From Bacteroidota bacterium (GTDB lineage: Bacteria > Bacteroidota > Bacteroidia > AKYH767-A > OLB10): DNA of 64,000 nt. The translations under genes and the position numbers were made by a program. Below the pieces are notes generated by a model, which was given only the letters and a program-made list of their open reading frames with translations, made no database searches and had not been told where the DNA came from. The stretch is taken from positions 186,001 to 250,000 of the forward strand of contig JADKFV010000002.1 in the NCBI GenBank assembly GCA_016717325.1, given 5' to 3'. Below are positions 39,039 through 48,042 of the stretch, in pieces; positions within the stretch are counted from its first letter, which is position 1; every line of letters begins with the position of its first letter.

Positions 39039-42000
39039 GATGTGAAAGCCCTTGATTTGAAGGGTTACAACACCTCTTGTCGGCTATTATCTTTTCCCAA
39101 TTGGATGTGAAAGCCCTTGATTTGAAGGGTTACAACACCTTAGGTTTAATATACCTAACCGAGTCAACTGATGTGAAAGCCCTTGATTTGAAGGGTTACA
39201 ACACCTAGTAAATATTTTATAACCTTTTTCTTTTAGATGTGAAAGCCCTTGATTTGAAGGGTTACAACACCTATTTTTGGTATAACTCCCATTGATATTT
39301 GGATGTGAAAGCCCTTGATTTGAAGGGTTACAACACCTCATACCCGCTTTATCAAGCACCAAACCACGATGTGAAAGCCCTTGATTTGAAGGGTTACAAC
39401 ACCCATAAAGCGTGTCGTAAATCGTTTGCCCTAGATGTGAAAGCCCTTGATTTGAAGGGTTACAACACCTAACCTTTTTTGTTCCATGTTGATTTTCATG
39501 ATGTGAAAGCCCTTTATTTGAAGGGTTACAACACCATCATTCAGCGTTGGTAGTATGGCGCCTTTGATGTGAAAGCCCTTTATTTGAAGGGTTACAACAC
39601 CAGGGTATGCTATACCTTTGTTCATGTAAAGATGTGAAAGCCCTTTATTTGAAGGGTTACAACACCATATCCTTCTTCTTTAGCAGAAGCGCCTGAGATG
39701 AAAGCCCTCTTTATTTGAAGGGTTACAACACCACCGTAGCGTATTACACAACAAAACAGCAGATGTGAAAGCCTTTATTTGAAGGGTTACAACACCTCCA
39801 GTGATCTGTAAATGTATCTGTTTCAGGATTGAAAGCCCTTTTAGTTGAAGGGTCACAACACCCGTTCTTGTATTCGTTGGATAACCGAAGTAGATGTGAA
39901 AGCCCTTTATTTGAAGGGTTACAACACCAACTTCTTAATGCATTTTGTATATCTCCACGATGTGAAAGCCCTTTATTTGAAGGGTTACAACACCTACGAT
40001 AAAGATCTCCCCGCTATCGGGGTTGATGTGAAAGCCCTTTATTTGAAGGGTTACAACACCTCCACCCCCATCACCTTCATAGCAGCATCCGATGTGAAAG
40101 CCCTTTATTTGAAGGGTTACAACACCATACGTTAGTTCAGCAGGAAATTTCGAGAAGATGTGAAAGCACTTTATTTGAAGGGTTACAACACCGCACCATG
40201 CTACTTTACTTTTCTCTTAGATGTGAAAGCCCTTTATTTGAAGGGTTACAACACCGCAATGGCTGTTTAGCTGCAAAATTTTTTGATGTGTAAGCCCTTT
40301 ATTTGAAGGGTTACAACACCACTATTGATATACATTGCCCGGCTTCTTTGGATGTGAAAGCCCTTTATTTGAAGGGTTACAACACCCGTAATACCAAGTT
40401 TTACAAGGAAGGTCAAGATGTGAAAGCCCTTTATTTGAAGGGTTACAACACCCAGCAGCAGATGTTGAAGTAATTTTAACAAGATGTGAAAGCCCTTTAT
40501 TTGAAGGGTTACAACACCCAAACTTAATGTTGTTGCAAAATCTGCTTCGATGTGAAAGCCCTTTATTTGAAGGGTTACAACACCACCATGCTCTTTAGCA
40601 AAAGCTAATGTTCTGATGTGAAAGCCCTTTATTTGAAGGGTTACAACACCACCGCCCCTGCATTCAAAGTGTGTGCTGGTGATGTGAAAGCCCTTTATTT
40701 GAAGGGTTACACCACCACTGAATGTATTTTCTGTGCCAAACACATTGATGTGAAAGCCCTTTATTTGAAGGGTTACAACACCGCAATGTGCGTACCGAAA
40801 AAAAATTGACGAGATGTGAAAGCCCTTTATTTGAAGGGTTACAACACCTGGTAGATATCGCTGCCAATAGACAAACTTGATGTGAAAGCCCTTTATTTGA
40901 AGGGTTACAACACCTGTATTGGTACCCCAACATGTATTGGCTTGGATGTGAAAGCCCTTTATTTGAAGGGTTACAACACCCTGTGAGTGGGCTTGTACTG
41001 CCCATCATACGATGTGAAAGCCCTTTATTTGAAGGGTTACAACACCTTGCTTGCTCCGTTTGCTTCGTTTCATACAGATGTGAAAGCCCCTTTATTTGAA
41101 GGGTTACAACACCGCTCATGGCGCGGCCAATCATTGCGCTATGGATGTGAAAGCCCTTGATTTGAAGGGTTACAACACCTTATACTCAGGATGTTCAGCA
41201 AGATAGATTGATGTGAAAGCCCTTGATTTGAAGGGTTACAACACCGTCCCAATGGTAGCTTTTCAGCATTGCCTTGATGTGAAAGCCCTTGATTTGAAGG
41301 GTTACAACACCTTACACACATGCCTGGTGTTATCCTTCAATGATGTGAAAGCCCTTGATTTGAAGGGTTACAACACTAGCAATGGAATTAAACTATCAGC
41401 AAGCATCGATGTGAAAGCCCTTGATTTGAAGGGTTACAACACCACCAAAGGCATAGGTAAAGACCATTTAAAAGATGTGAAAGCCCTTGATTTGAAGGGT
41501 TACAACACCATGTGTTTATTTGCATCACAATTAAATACAGATGTGAAAGCCCTTGATTTGAAGGGTTACAACACCTTCTTTAAGTTTGGATTTAAATCTA
41601 AACCTGATGTGAAAGCCCTTGATTTGAAGGGTTACAACACCAATGTCTAGCTTATCAAAGAAAAATGGAATGATGTGAAAGCCCTTGATTTGAAGGGTTA
41701 CAACACCCAACAACCTGTGCTGCAGCTTGGTTTTCCGGATGTGAAAGCCCTTGATTTGAAGGGTTACAACACCGATATATGGCTTGTGATCGAATCGCCA
41801 TTTGATGTGAAAGCCCTTGATTTGAAGGGTTACAACACCATTGGTTTAGGACGCTATTCAAGATGTCTTGATGTGAAAGCCCTTGATTTGAAGGGTTACA
41901 ACACCAATAAATTCGTTGTCAAACGTGTAGCCTACGATGTGAAAGCCCTTGATTTGAAGGGTTACAACACCTGCGTTTACACGAAATTCGTACCCAAAGT

Positions 42001-42959
42001 AGATGTGAAAGCCCTTGATTTGAAGGGTTACAACACCTTTTCATTTGCGATTCTATTTTCCAAAACAGATGTGAAAGCCCTTTATTTGAAGGGTTACAAC
42101 ACCTGACCATTCAAGATAGTAAGGTTCATATTTGATGTGAAAGCCCTTTATTTGAAGGGTTACAGCACCTGGTTCTTATCTGCTGCCTTTTGCTTCGCTG
42201 ATGTGAAAGCCCTTGATTTGAAGGGTTACAACACCATCCCACCATTGGCGAATATGTAGTTCAAAGATGTGAAAGCCCTTGATTTGAAGGGTTACAACAC
42301 CACATCATGATGATTGTCAAAGAACTGATTTGATGTGAAAGCCCTTGATTTGAAGGGTTACAACACCAATTCGTTGAATGAACCATTTTTAAGAATTGAT
42401 GTGAAAGCCCTTGATTTGAAGGGTTACAACACCTTGTCGGCAGTTTCTTGTGGAATAATTATTGATGTGAAAGCCCTTTATTTGAAGGGTTACAACACCC
42501 ATTTAGCTTTCCATCTGAATATAAGGTTTGATGTGAAAGCCCTTTATTTGAAGGGTTATAACACCTTAAGTCTTGGTCGGTTGTTAGGATGATTTGATGT
42601 GAAATCCCTTTATTTGAAGGGTTACAACACCAATAAATTCGTTGTCAAACGTGTAGCCTACGATGTGAAAGCCCTTGATTTGAAGGGTTACAACACCTGC
42701 AACTTCAGACACTCGATTGTCAGCGTGATGTGAAAGCCCTTTATTTGAAGGGTTACAACACCTGTACTAAAGGCATAAAAAATGACAATAAGATGTGAAA
42801 GCCCTTTATTTGAAGGGTTACAACACCTATCAACTACATACTGTTTATGTATTATCCGATGTGAAAGCCTTTGATTTGAAGGGTTACAACACCACCATCC
42901 TGTTGCATCAATAAAATGACCTCGCTGTGAAAGCCCTTCATTTGAAGGGTTACAACACC
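39039..42959 (+). CRISPR. Type VI-B CRISPR array, 60 repeats and 59 spacers
   Basis: 36-bp repeats start with gatgtgaaagccctt, continue with G or T at position 16, and end atttgaagggttacaacacc; spacers are 27-30 nt, mostly 30. The repeat can form the stem ccctt/aaggg around a 6-base loop, and its 3' part resembles known Cas13b repeats, so it is read on the plus strand like cas13b. G16 repeats: 1-7, 33-46, 49-52, 56, 59. T16 repeats: 8-32, 47-48, 53-55, 57-58. Repeats 11-13 and 60 are degenerate. Spacers 44 (41906-41935) and 55 (42632-42661) are identical. No cas1 or cas2 is in the window. Confidence 0.97.
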
Positions 42960-43011
42960 ATTTTAAAAAATAGTTGTTTAAATTTTATGTTAGTAGTTGT
43001 TAGTATACACC

Positions 43012-43042
43012 TTTGCAATCCCAACCATTAATTTTACTTTTG
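43012..43042 (+). promoter_or_regulatory. Bacteroidota-type promoter of the cystathionine beta-synthase gene
   Basis: TTTG at 43012-43015, 19-base spacer, TACTTTTG at 43035-43042, then 19 bases to the ATG at 43062. It is the best consensus match in the window. Confidence 0.8.
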
Positions 43043-43061
43043 CCGACCAAAATAAAAAGTG

Positions 43062-44429
43062 ATGAAGGTTTGTAATAATATTCTCGAAGCCATAGGAAAT
43101 ACACCAATGGTGCGTCTCAACAAAGTAACCGAATCGGTAAGTGCTACGGTGTATGCCAAGGTCGAAACATTTAATCCGGGCAATTCGATTAAAGATCGTA
43201 TGGCAGTAAAAATGGTTGAAGATGCCGAGAAGGCTGGACTGCTAAAACCGGGTGGCACCATCATAGAAGGCACAAGCGGCAATACAGGAATGGGCCTTGC
43301 AATTGCTGCCATTGTAAAAGGATACAAATGCGTATTCACCACCACGGATAAACAATCGAAAGAAAAAGTTGATGCACTGAAAGCTTTTGGTGCTGATGTA
43401 ATTGTATGCCCTACCAATGTTGAGCCCGAAGATCCACGTTCATACTATTCAGTTTCGTCACGCCTTGCAAAAGAAATTCCCAATTCGTGGAAAGCAAACC
43501 AATACGATAATTTATCGAACAGGATGGCGCATTATGAGCAAACAGGCCCTGAGATATGGGACCAAACCGATGGGAAAATTACCCATCTTGTTGTGGGTGC
43601 AGGAACGGGCGGAACTATATCGGGCACAGGAAAATATTTGAAAGAAAAAAATCCTAACATAAAAGTGTGGGCAATAGATACGTATGGTTCGGCATTGAAA
43701 AAATACCATGAGCAAGGCGTGCTCGATCAAAACGAAATTTATCCTTACGTAACCGAAGGCATAGGCGAAGATTTTATTCCCGAAAATTACGATTTCAAAG
43801 TGATAGACCATTTCGAAAAAGTGACCGATAAAGATGCCGCAGTAATGGCGCGCGAGTTGGTGGCCAAAGAAGGTATATGGGTTGGCTACAGTGCCGGCAG
43901 TGCTGTGATGGGCGTGTTGCAAATGAAAGATCAACTTAAACCAACAGATGTTGTTGTTGTTATTTTTCACGATCATGGTTCGCGCTATATTGGTAAATTA
44001 TTTAACGATAACTGGATGCGCGAAAAAGGATATCTCGATAAAAAAGGGTTTACAGCAAAAGATTTAGTAGGCGACAATGCGCACAAAAATTTGATAACCA
44101 TAGAGGCTTCGGAGCCCGTTTCTAAAGCTATAAAATTAATTACCGAAAACGATTATTCGCAAATACCTGTTACCGAAAACAAGCGAATAATGGGCGCTAT
44201 CGGCGAGAATCATATTTTTAATGAAATGGTAAAGAACCCCGACATACATCACCACCCGATAAAAAATATTATGCAAACTGCCTTGCCTTTTGTTGATATT
44301 TCTACCAGCCTCGATGCTTTGTCGGCCATGATAAATGCCGAAAATAATGTTGTGCTTGTTCGCGATTTTAAATCCGACAGCACTTACATTATTACCCGCC
44401 ACGATATTATGCAGGCCCTGGCAAAATAA
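43062..44429 (+). CDS. Cystathionine beta-synthase (PLP enzyme with C-terminal CBS domains)
   Basis: 455 residues from the ATG; a GTG one codon earlier is less likely. Fold-type II PLP enzyme: NTPMVRLNKV, the PLP lysine in NPGNSIKDRMAVKM near residue 43, the phosphate-binding loop EGTSGNTGMGLAIAA, and VGAGTGGTISGTGKYL. The C-terminal 120 residues hold two CBS domains (VSKAIKLITENDYSQIPV; MINAENNVVLVRDF). It joins serine and homocysteine to cystathionine, or makes cysteine from O-acetylserine; the CBS domains favour the first. Confidence 0.93.
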   Translation: MKVCNNILEAIGNTPMVRLNKVTESVSATVYAKVETFNPGNSIKDRMAVKMVEDAEKAGLLKPGGTIIEGTSGNTGMGLAIAAIVKGYKCVFTTTDKQSKEKVDALKAFGADVIVCPTNVEPEDPRSYYSVSSRLAKEIPNSWKANQYDNLSNRMAHYEQTGPEIWDQTDGKITHLVVGAGTGGTISGTGKYLKEKNPNIKVWAIDTYGSALKKYHEQGVLDQNEIYPYVTEGIGEDFIPENYDFKVIDHFEKVTDKDAAVMARELVAKEGIWVGYSAGSAVMGVLQMKDQLKPTDVVVVIFHDHGSRYIGKLFNDNWMREKGYLDKKGFTAKDLVGDNAHKNLITIEASEPVSKAIKLITENDYSQIPVTENKRIMGAIGENHIFNEMVKNPDIHHHPIKNIMQTALPFVDISTSLDALSAMINAENNVVLVRDFKSDSTYIITRHDIMQALAK

Positions 44430-44454
44430 TTATTTTTGAAATTTAGTTTTAACC

Positions 44455-45251
44455 ATGCCTGTATACGTTGACCAACTTAGCCGACAGGTAAACATTATAT
44501 CATCGCCACTAAGGATTGTATCGCTAGTGCCATCGCAAACCGAATTGCTTTTCGATTTGGGAGCTGGAAATAGAGTAGTGGGTGTAACAAAATTTTGCAT
44601 TCATCCTGCCGAAGCTATTGCCACAACTACAATAGTTGGTGGAACAAAACAAATTAAGCATGATGTAATCAAAGCATTACAGCCCGATTTAATAATTGCT
44701 AATAAAGAAGAAAACACCAAAGAGGATTTAGAATTGCTGATGCAACATTATCCGGTATGGATAAGCGATATTAAAAATTTGAATGATGTGTTTTCTATGA
44801 TTGCTAATGTTGGGGAAATTATTGGGAGAGAAAATGAAGCCAAAAAGCTGAATTTGGAAATTAAAAAAGGTGCAGCAATTTTAGCTGAGAAAGCAACTTC
44901 ATTCAAAACAGGAAAGCGTGTTGCTTATTTTATTTGGTACAAACCATGGATGGTGGCCGCCAATGATACATTCATACATTCGATGCTTGAACTATGTGGT
45001 TGGCAAAATGTATTTGACACACGCCAAAGGTATCCGGCCATTGAAATAGAAGAACTAATAAAATTGAATCCCGAAATTATATTGTTATCAAGCGAACCCT
45101 TCCTTTCAAAACAAAACACATAGATATGCTAAAAGCCGTATGCCCCAAGGCGCAAGTAATATTGACCGATGGCGAAATGTGGAGTTGGTATGGTTCGAGG
45201 TTAACAAAAGCATTGCCTTACTTATGTGAAACAATTTCCGGGTTCGAATAA
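44455..45251 (+). CDS. Helical-backbone metal/cobalamin-binding protein (BtuF/HmuT-like), frameshifted near the end
   Basis: Substrate-binding family of iron/cobalamin ABC systems. Visible are RIVSLVPSQTELLFDLGAG, VVGVTKFCIHPAE, LQPDLIIANKEEN and YFIWYKPWMVAANDTFIHSM. There is no evident signal peptide. The frame stops at 45123, but with one more base in the C run near 45101-45106 it continues SEPFPFKTKHIDMLKAVCP to a stop at 45251, giving about 265 residues, the usual length of soluble family members. The gene lies 25 bases after cystathionine beta-synthase. Confidence 0.82.
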
Positions 45252-45285
45252 AACCTTTTTGGTTTTTTTTATTGATAACAATAAT

Positions 45286-45293
45286 TAGTTTTG
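45286..45293 (+). promoter_or_regulatory. Candidate -7 box of tRNA-Pro
   Basis: TAGTTTTG fits TAnnTTTG and lies 17 bases before the tRNA. An upstream TTG at the right spacing is not clear. Confidence 0.4.
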
Positions 45294-45309
45294 CCGCCCA
45301 CCAATAGTT

Positions 45310-45383
45310 CGGGGTGTAGCGCAGTCCGGTAGCGTATCAGCATGGGGTGCTGGAGGTCGCTGGTTCGAATCCAGTCACCCCGA
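45310..45383 (+). tRNA. tRNA-Pro (anticodon GGG)
   Basis: 74 bases fold as a cloverleaf: acceptor cggggtg (45310-45316) with caccccg (45376-45382), anticodon stem tcagc/gctgg with loop atggggt giving GGG, T arm ctggttcgaatccag, discriminator A. CCA is not encoded. An 8-bp terminator hairpin follows. Confidence 0.95.
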
Positions 45384-45393
45384 CAAAAAATTT

Positions 45394-45420
45394 AATCCTG
45401 CTTGTGCAGGATTTTTTTTT
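45394..45420 (+). terminator. Rho-independent terminator after tRNA-Pro
   Basis: Stem aatcctgc/gcaggatt with loop ttgt, followed by a run of T to 45420. Confidence 0.9.
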
Positions 45421-45448
45421 GCCCAAAAAGTACTTTATTGTTTTTAAA

Positions 45449-45466
45449 CGTATATTATTACCGTTA
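45449..45466 (+). repeat. Left copy of an 18-bp direct repeat bounding the RHS island
   Basis: cgtatattattaccgtta, identical to 63795-63812. Both copies are preceded, about 40 bases upstream, by aggattttttttttgcc-like sequence, so the related segment is about 58 bases long. Confidence 0.6.
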
Positions 45467-45938
45467 GTGCAAACAACGCAATGAGTAAAACCATTTTACA
45501 ACAATATTTTTAGTCATGTTACAACCCTTGTAGCATTTCAATATCGAAAATAGGTTATGTGTTTAATAAATTCGTTTGCTGATATATTCTTGATTTAGTT
45601 ATTGTTGCCGAATACTGCTATCATTTGTTTGCTTTCTTTTATGAATGTTGGTGATAGCACTTTGTAAGATACGCTGTTTGGTCTGTTGTTTATACGTGAG
45701 GCAAATATATAAGTAATAAGGGTGTCGCCAATTTTTATTTGCAGGAGCGTATCGGGCATTTGTAAATTGAGCGAATGTATAGCAAATACTTGTATGTATG
45801 TTGTAACACATTACTCTACCGGTTGTAATAATTATTTTTGTATATTTGTAAAAAATAACGGGTTGAAAAATTGATATGAAGCAAACAGAAATAAAAACAG
45901 ACGCTCGCTTATAAGTTAGCATTTTAATAATTAATACA
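45467..45938 (-). pseudogene. RHS gene remnant in an intergenic stretch
   Basis: No intact gene. The stretch at about 45630-45785 matches, on the minus strand, the RHS segment at 62930-63050 (shared pieces include gcaaatatataagtaataag and ggtgtcgccaatttttattt). It is therefore a decayed piece of the RHS core upstream part. The rest holds nothing I recognise and includes the promoter region of the downstream toxin-antitoxin pair. Confidence 0.65.
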
Positions 45939-46169
45939 ATGGAAGTAAAAGCAATAGTTCAAGAAATTCAACGGTTACCCTTAGCAAAACGATTTTGGGT
46001 AATGGAACAAACTTTAAAGTCTATTAAGAAAGAAGAGTTGAGCCAACAGGTAGATACTGATTTTGACGATGAAAAAGACATATCTTTTTCCGCTCTTTCA
46101 GTAAGTGAAAAATCATTAGCCAAAGATTGGCTATCTACCGAAGATAATCGTTGGGATACAATTTTATAA
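45939..46169 (+). CDS. Antitoxin of a MazF/PemK-type pair
   Basis: 76 residues, acidic and helical (IVQEIQRLPLAKRFWVMEQT), with a C-terminal tail ending EDNRWDTIL that is typical of toxin-wrapping tails. It is 3 bases before the PemK-family toxin gene. The antitoxin family is not certain. Confidence 0.72.
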   Translation: MEVKAIVQEIQRLPLAKRFWVMEQTLKSIKKEELSQQVDTDFDDEKDISFSALSVSEKSLAKDWLSTEDNRWDTIL

Positions 46170-46172
46170 CCT

Positions 46173-46505
46173 ATGTACAAACAAGCTGATATTGTAGTAG
46201 TCAAGTTTCCTTTTACTGACGGTTCTGAATTTAAAAAACGTCCTGCCCTAATTGTTTCAAATGAAGCCGTAAATAAAACTGGCGATTATTTGATTGTACA
46301 AATTACTTCTAAACTCAATAACGATGATCTTTCTATAGCTATTAATGATGTCGATTGTTTGCAACCCTTACCACTAAAAAGTTATATCCGAATACACAAG
46401 ATGTTTACAGTTCACAAGAGCTTAGTACTCTCTAAAATTACGGATGCTAAACCTGATTTTCTTAAATCGGTTACCGATAAAGTTTGTAGTTTGATAAAAA
46501 GTTAA
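46173..46505 (+). CDS. PemK/MazF-family endoribonuclease toxin
   Basis: 110 residues. SH3-like MazF fold: DIVVVKFPFTDGSEFKKRPA, then LIVS, LIVQITSKLNNDD and SYIRIHKMFTV, with the conserved Arg of KKRPA and the downstream Ser/Thr. Cuts RNA when its antitoxin is lost. Second gene of a two-gene operon at the edge of the RHS island. Confidence 0.88.
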   Translation: MYKQADIVVVKFPFTDGSEFKKRPALIVSNEAVNKTGDYLIVQITSKLNNDDLSIAINDVDCLQPLPLKSYIRIHKMFTVHKSLVLSKITDAKPDFLKSVTDKVCSLIKS

Positions 46506-46678
46506 AGCCAATGCCAGGAGTGGGTTTTACGAATACGCAACTCAACATTACCTTCGGCATTTGTAATCATTAATTTGCTATTCTCTTTTAGCTTCATCTT
46601 TTGGCTCTTATTTTGCAAACGCTTAAATGCCTTGGGGATACTCCCTAATTTTGGTCTTCCTGTTTTACTTCTGCTCAT
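46502..46678 (-). CDS. Small basic protein, unknown
   Basis: 58 codons on the minus strand, starting MSRSKTGRPKLGSIPKAFKR and ending RKTHSWHWL. It overlaps the end of the MazF-type gene by four bases in convergent orientation. Basic and lacking a known motif. It could be a real small gene or a fragment. Confidence 0.35.
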   Translation of the reverse strand: MSRSKTGRPKLGSIPKAFKRLQNKSQKMKLKENSKLMITNAEGNVELRIRKTHSWHWL

Positions 46679-46990
46679 TTTTTTTAATAATTGTAAAAAT
46701 TCGATTAAACCGGGTTGTTACTATTTGTATTGTCTCATCATAAATTTGTTGCAAAACATCTGGATGCTATTTGTTTGCAAGGTTATAAATCAGACCAATT
46801 TTACCAATTAAAATATTTTATAAACAATGGATTAATTCGTGTTTTTTTTTCGGAAGACTTAATAATTAAAGAAATGTATACCATTTATTCATCTGCTGCA
46901 ATTTCTTCTCCGATTCCAATAGAATCACATTCCGCTAAAACTTGATTCATAATTTTAGTTATCTTCCTTATGCTCTCAATTATTTATATG
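46679..46990. other. Intergenic stretch, no gene supported
   Basis: About 310 bases between the small minus-strand frame and the RHS fragment. Overlapping plus-strand frames here lack coding character. No RNA or hairpin stands out. Confidence 0.45.
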
Positions 46991-47483
46991 TTATGAAAAA
47001 ACCATTTCCTAATCCGTTCCAATTAGCAAACTCCACCGCCAACGGATCCAAGCTCAAAAACCTGGCAACATCGCAATCATAAAAACGGGCACCGCGGTAA
47101 TCGAGGCCGGTTTCTTCGTCACGTTGGTGGTGGGTGGTGAGGTACTTTTCTTACGGGCCTTGCACATACTCGCGCAGTATTTTGCCGTAAGGGTAATAAT
47201 CGTACACACCATTAAGAGTAAATTTTAAACCATCGGGCATAACGGTGGGTGTATATGTTAGGCGTGTGTTGCCAAAGCTTGCAGTGAGTATTCCCGAACT
47301 GTGGTCATAAACATAATATGTATTTTCGTTATTACAAAGAGTGGTGTAAAAAGTGTAAGGCTCGTAAAATGGGTCGTTGGTGCCGATGTAGTTGTATACG
47401 TTGTATGTAGATAACAGGTTGCTGCCTTGCATCAATTCATCTAAATAATCTATAACATTATTATTTTTTACAGCTACTTTCAT
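46991..47483 (-). pseudogene. RHS core fragment without a toxin tip
   Basis: Starts MKVAVKNNNVIDYLDELMQG and contains the RHS core up to GKILREYVQGP, where a CAA codon of the other copies is TAA (near 47151). After this stop the same frame continues with KYLTTHHQRDEETGLDYRGA and ARFLSLDPLA, then ends in a short unrelated tail. It is thus a core copy with a nonsense mutation and no effector domain. Upstream it shares a conserved linker with the cassettes starting at 53865 and 60586. Confidence 0.78.
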
Positions 47484-47689
47484 TTTTCAAAAATAGGAAA
47501 AAATAAAATAGCTTGGTCTTAATAAAGATATTGAATTGCCTTCCCAAAAAACAAGAATACCTTTTTAAAACAGATGTTTTTTTTTGATACAAGATATTAT
47601 TGCATTTAGAGGACTTACATTTATCATTCTACAATTTACACGAGCCACAAGCGTGGAATGCGGAAGCAGGAGGATTATAAAAAATTACC

Positions 47690-48038
47690 TTAACCAAATA
47701 TTCGTTCCCAGAATAAAAAAACCATCACTATAGCAAAGAAAAATAATATTAAATAAATCAATGCCTTAACATCCACTTTCATGAAACTTGTTTGAAATGT
47801 ATAATCATTCTTTTCTTCATTATCACTAACAATTTGAATTTCGTTGGCATCTTTTTTTGCATTTTTCTTTTGTTGATAAAGTTTAAACAATCCTATTCCA
47901 ATTAATATTGGCCCAATAATATAACCATAAAATGCATCAGGGATTTGCATTTTGTAAAAAGTGATAGAATTAAAATTAAAATTAGGCCGGCAGCAGCCAA
48001 CCATATGGTTTTAGTCTTTCATCAAAATCTATTATCAT
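47690..48038 (-). pseudogene. Membrane protein of the RHS island, frameshifted copy
   Basis: Nearly identical to the intact gene at 60791-61141. This copy lacks one A (ggttggctgctgcc instead of ggttggctagctgcc) and one T a little further on, so the normal start at 48038 is out of frame with the rest. Three helices with PDAFYGYIIGPILIGIGLFK in the middle. It begins 4 bases after the RHS gene that ends at 48043, the position of an immunity gene. Confidence 0.75.
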
Positions 48039-48042
48039 TTTT

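Noticed and set aside
40011..40024. Terminator inside the CRISPR array
   Set aside because: The hairpin lies within one spacer and has no following T run; treated as spacer content.
39087..42592. Long open frames on both strands with 22-residue periodic sequence (DVKALDLKGYNT-like and GVVTLQIKGFHI-like)
   Set aside because: They are read-through of the CRISPR array: 66 bp per repeat-spacer unit is divisible by three, so frames stay open in phase.
45599..45922. Minus-strand frame of 107 codons after the tRNA
   Set aside because: It is out of the RHS frame and covers a decayed RHS remnant; no independent coding character.
46575..46945. Overlapping plus-strand frames of about 75 codons
   Set aside because: Composition is not protein-like and they lie antisense to or beyond the small minus-strand frame.
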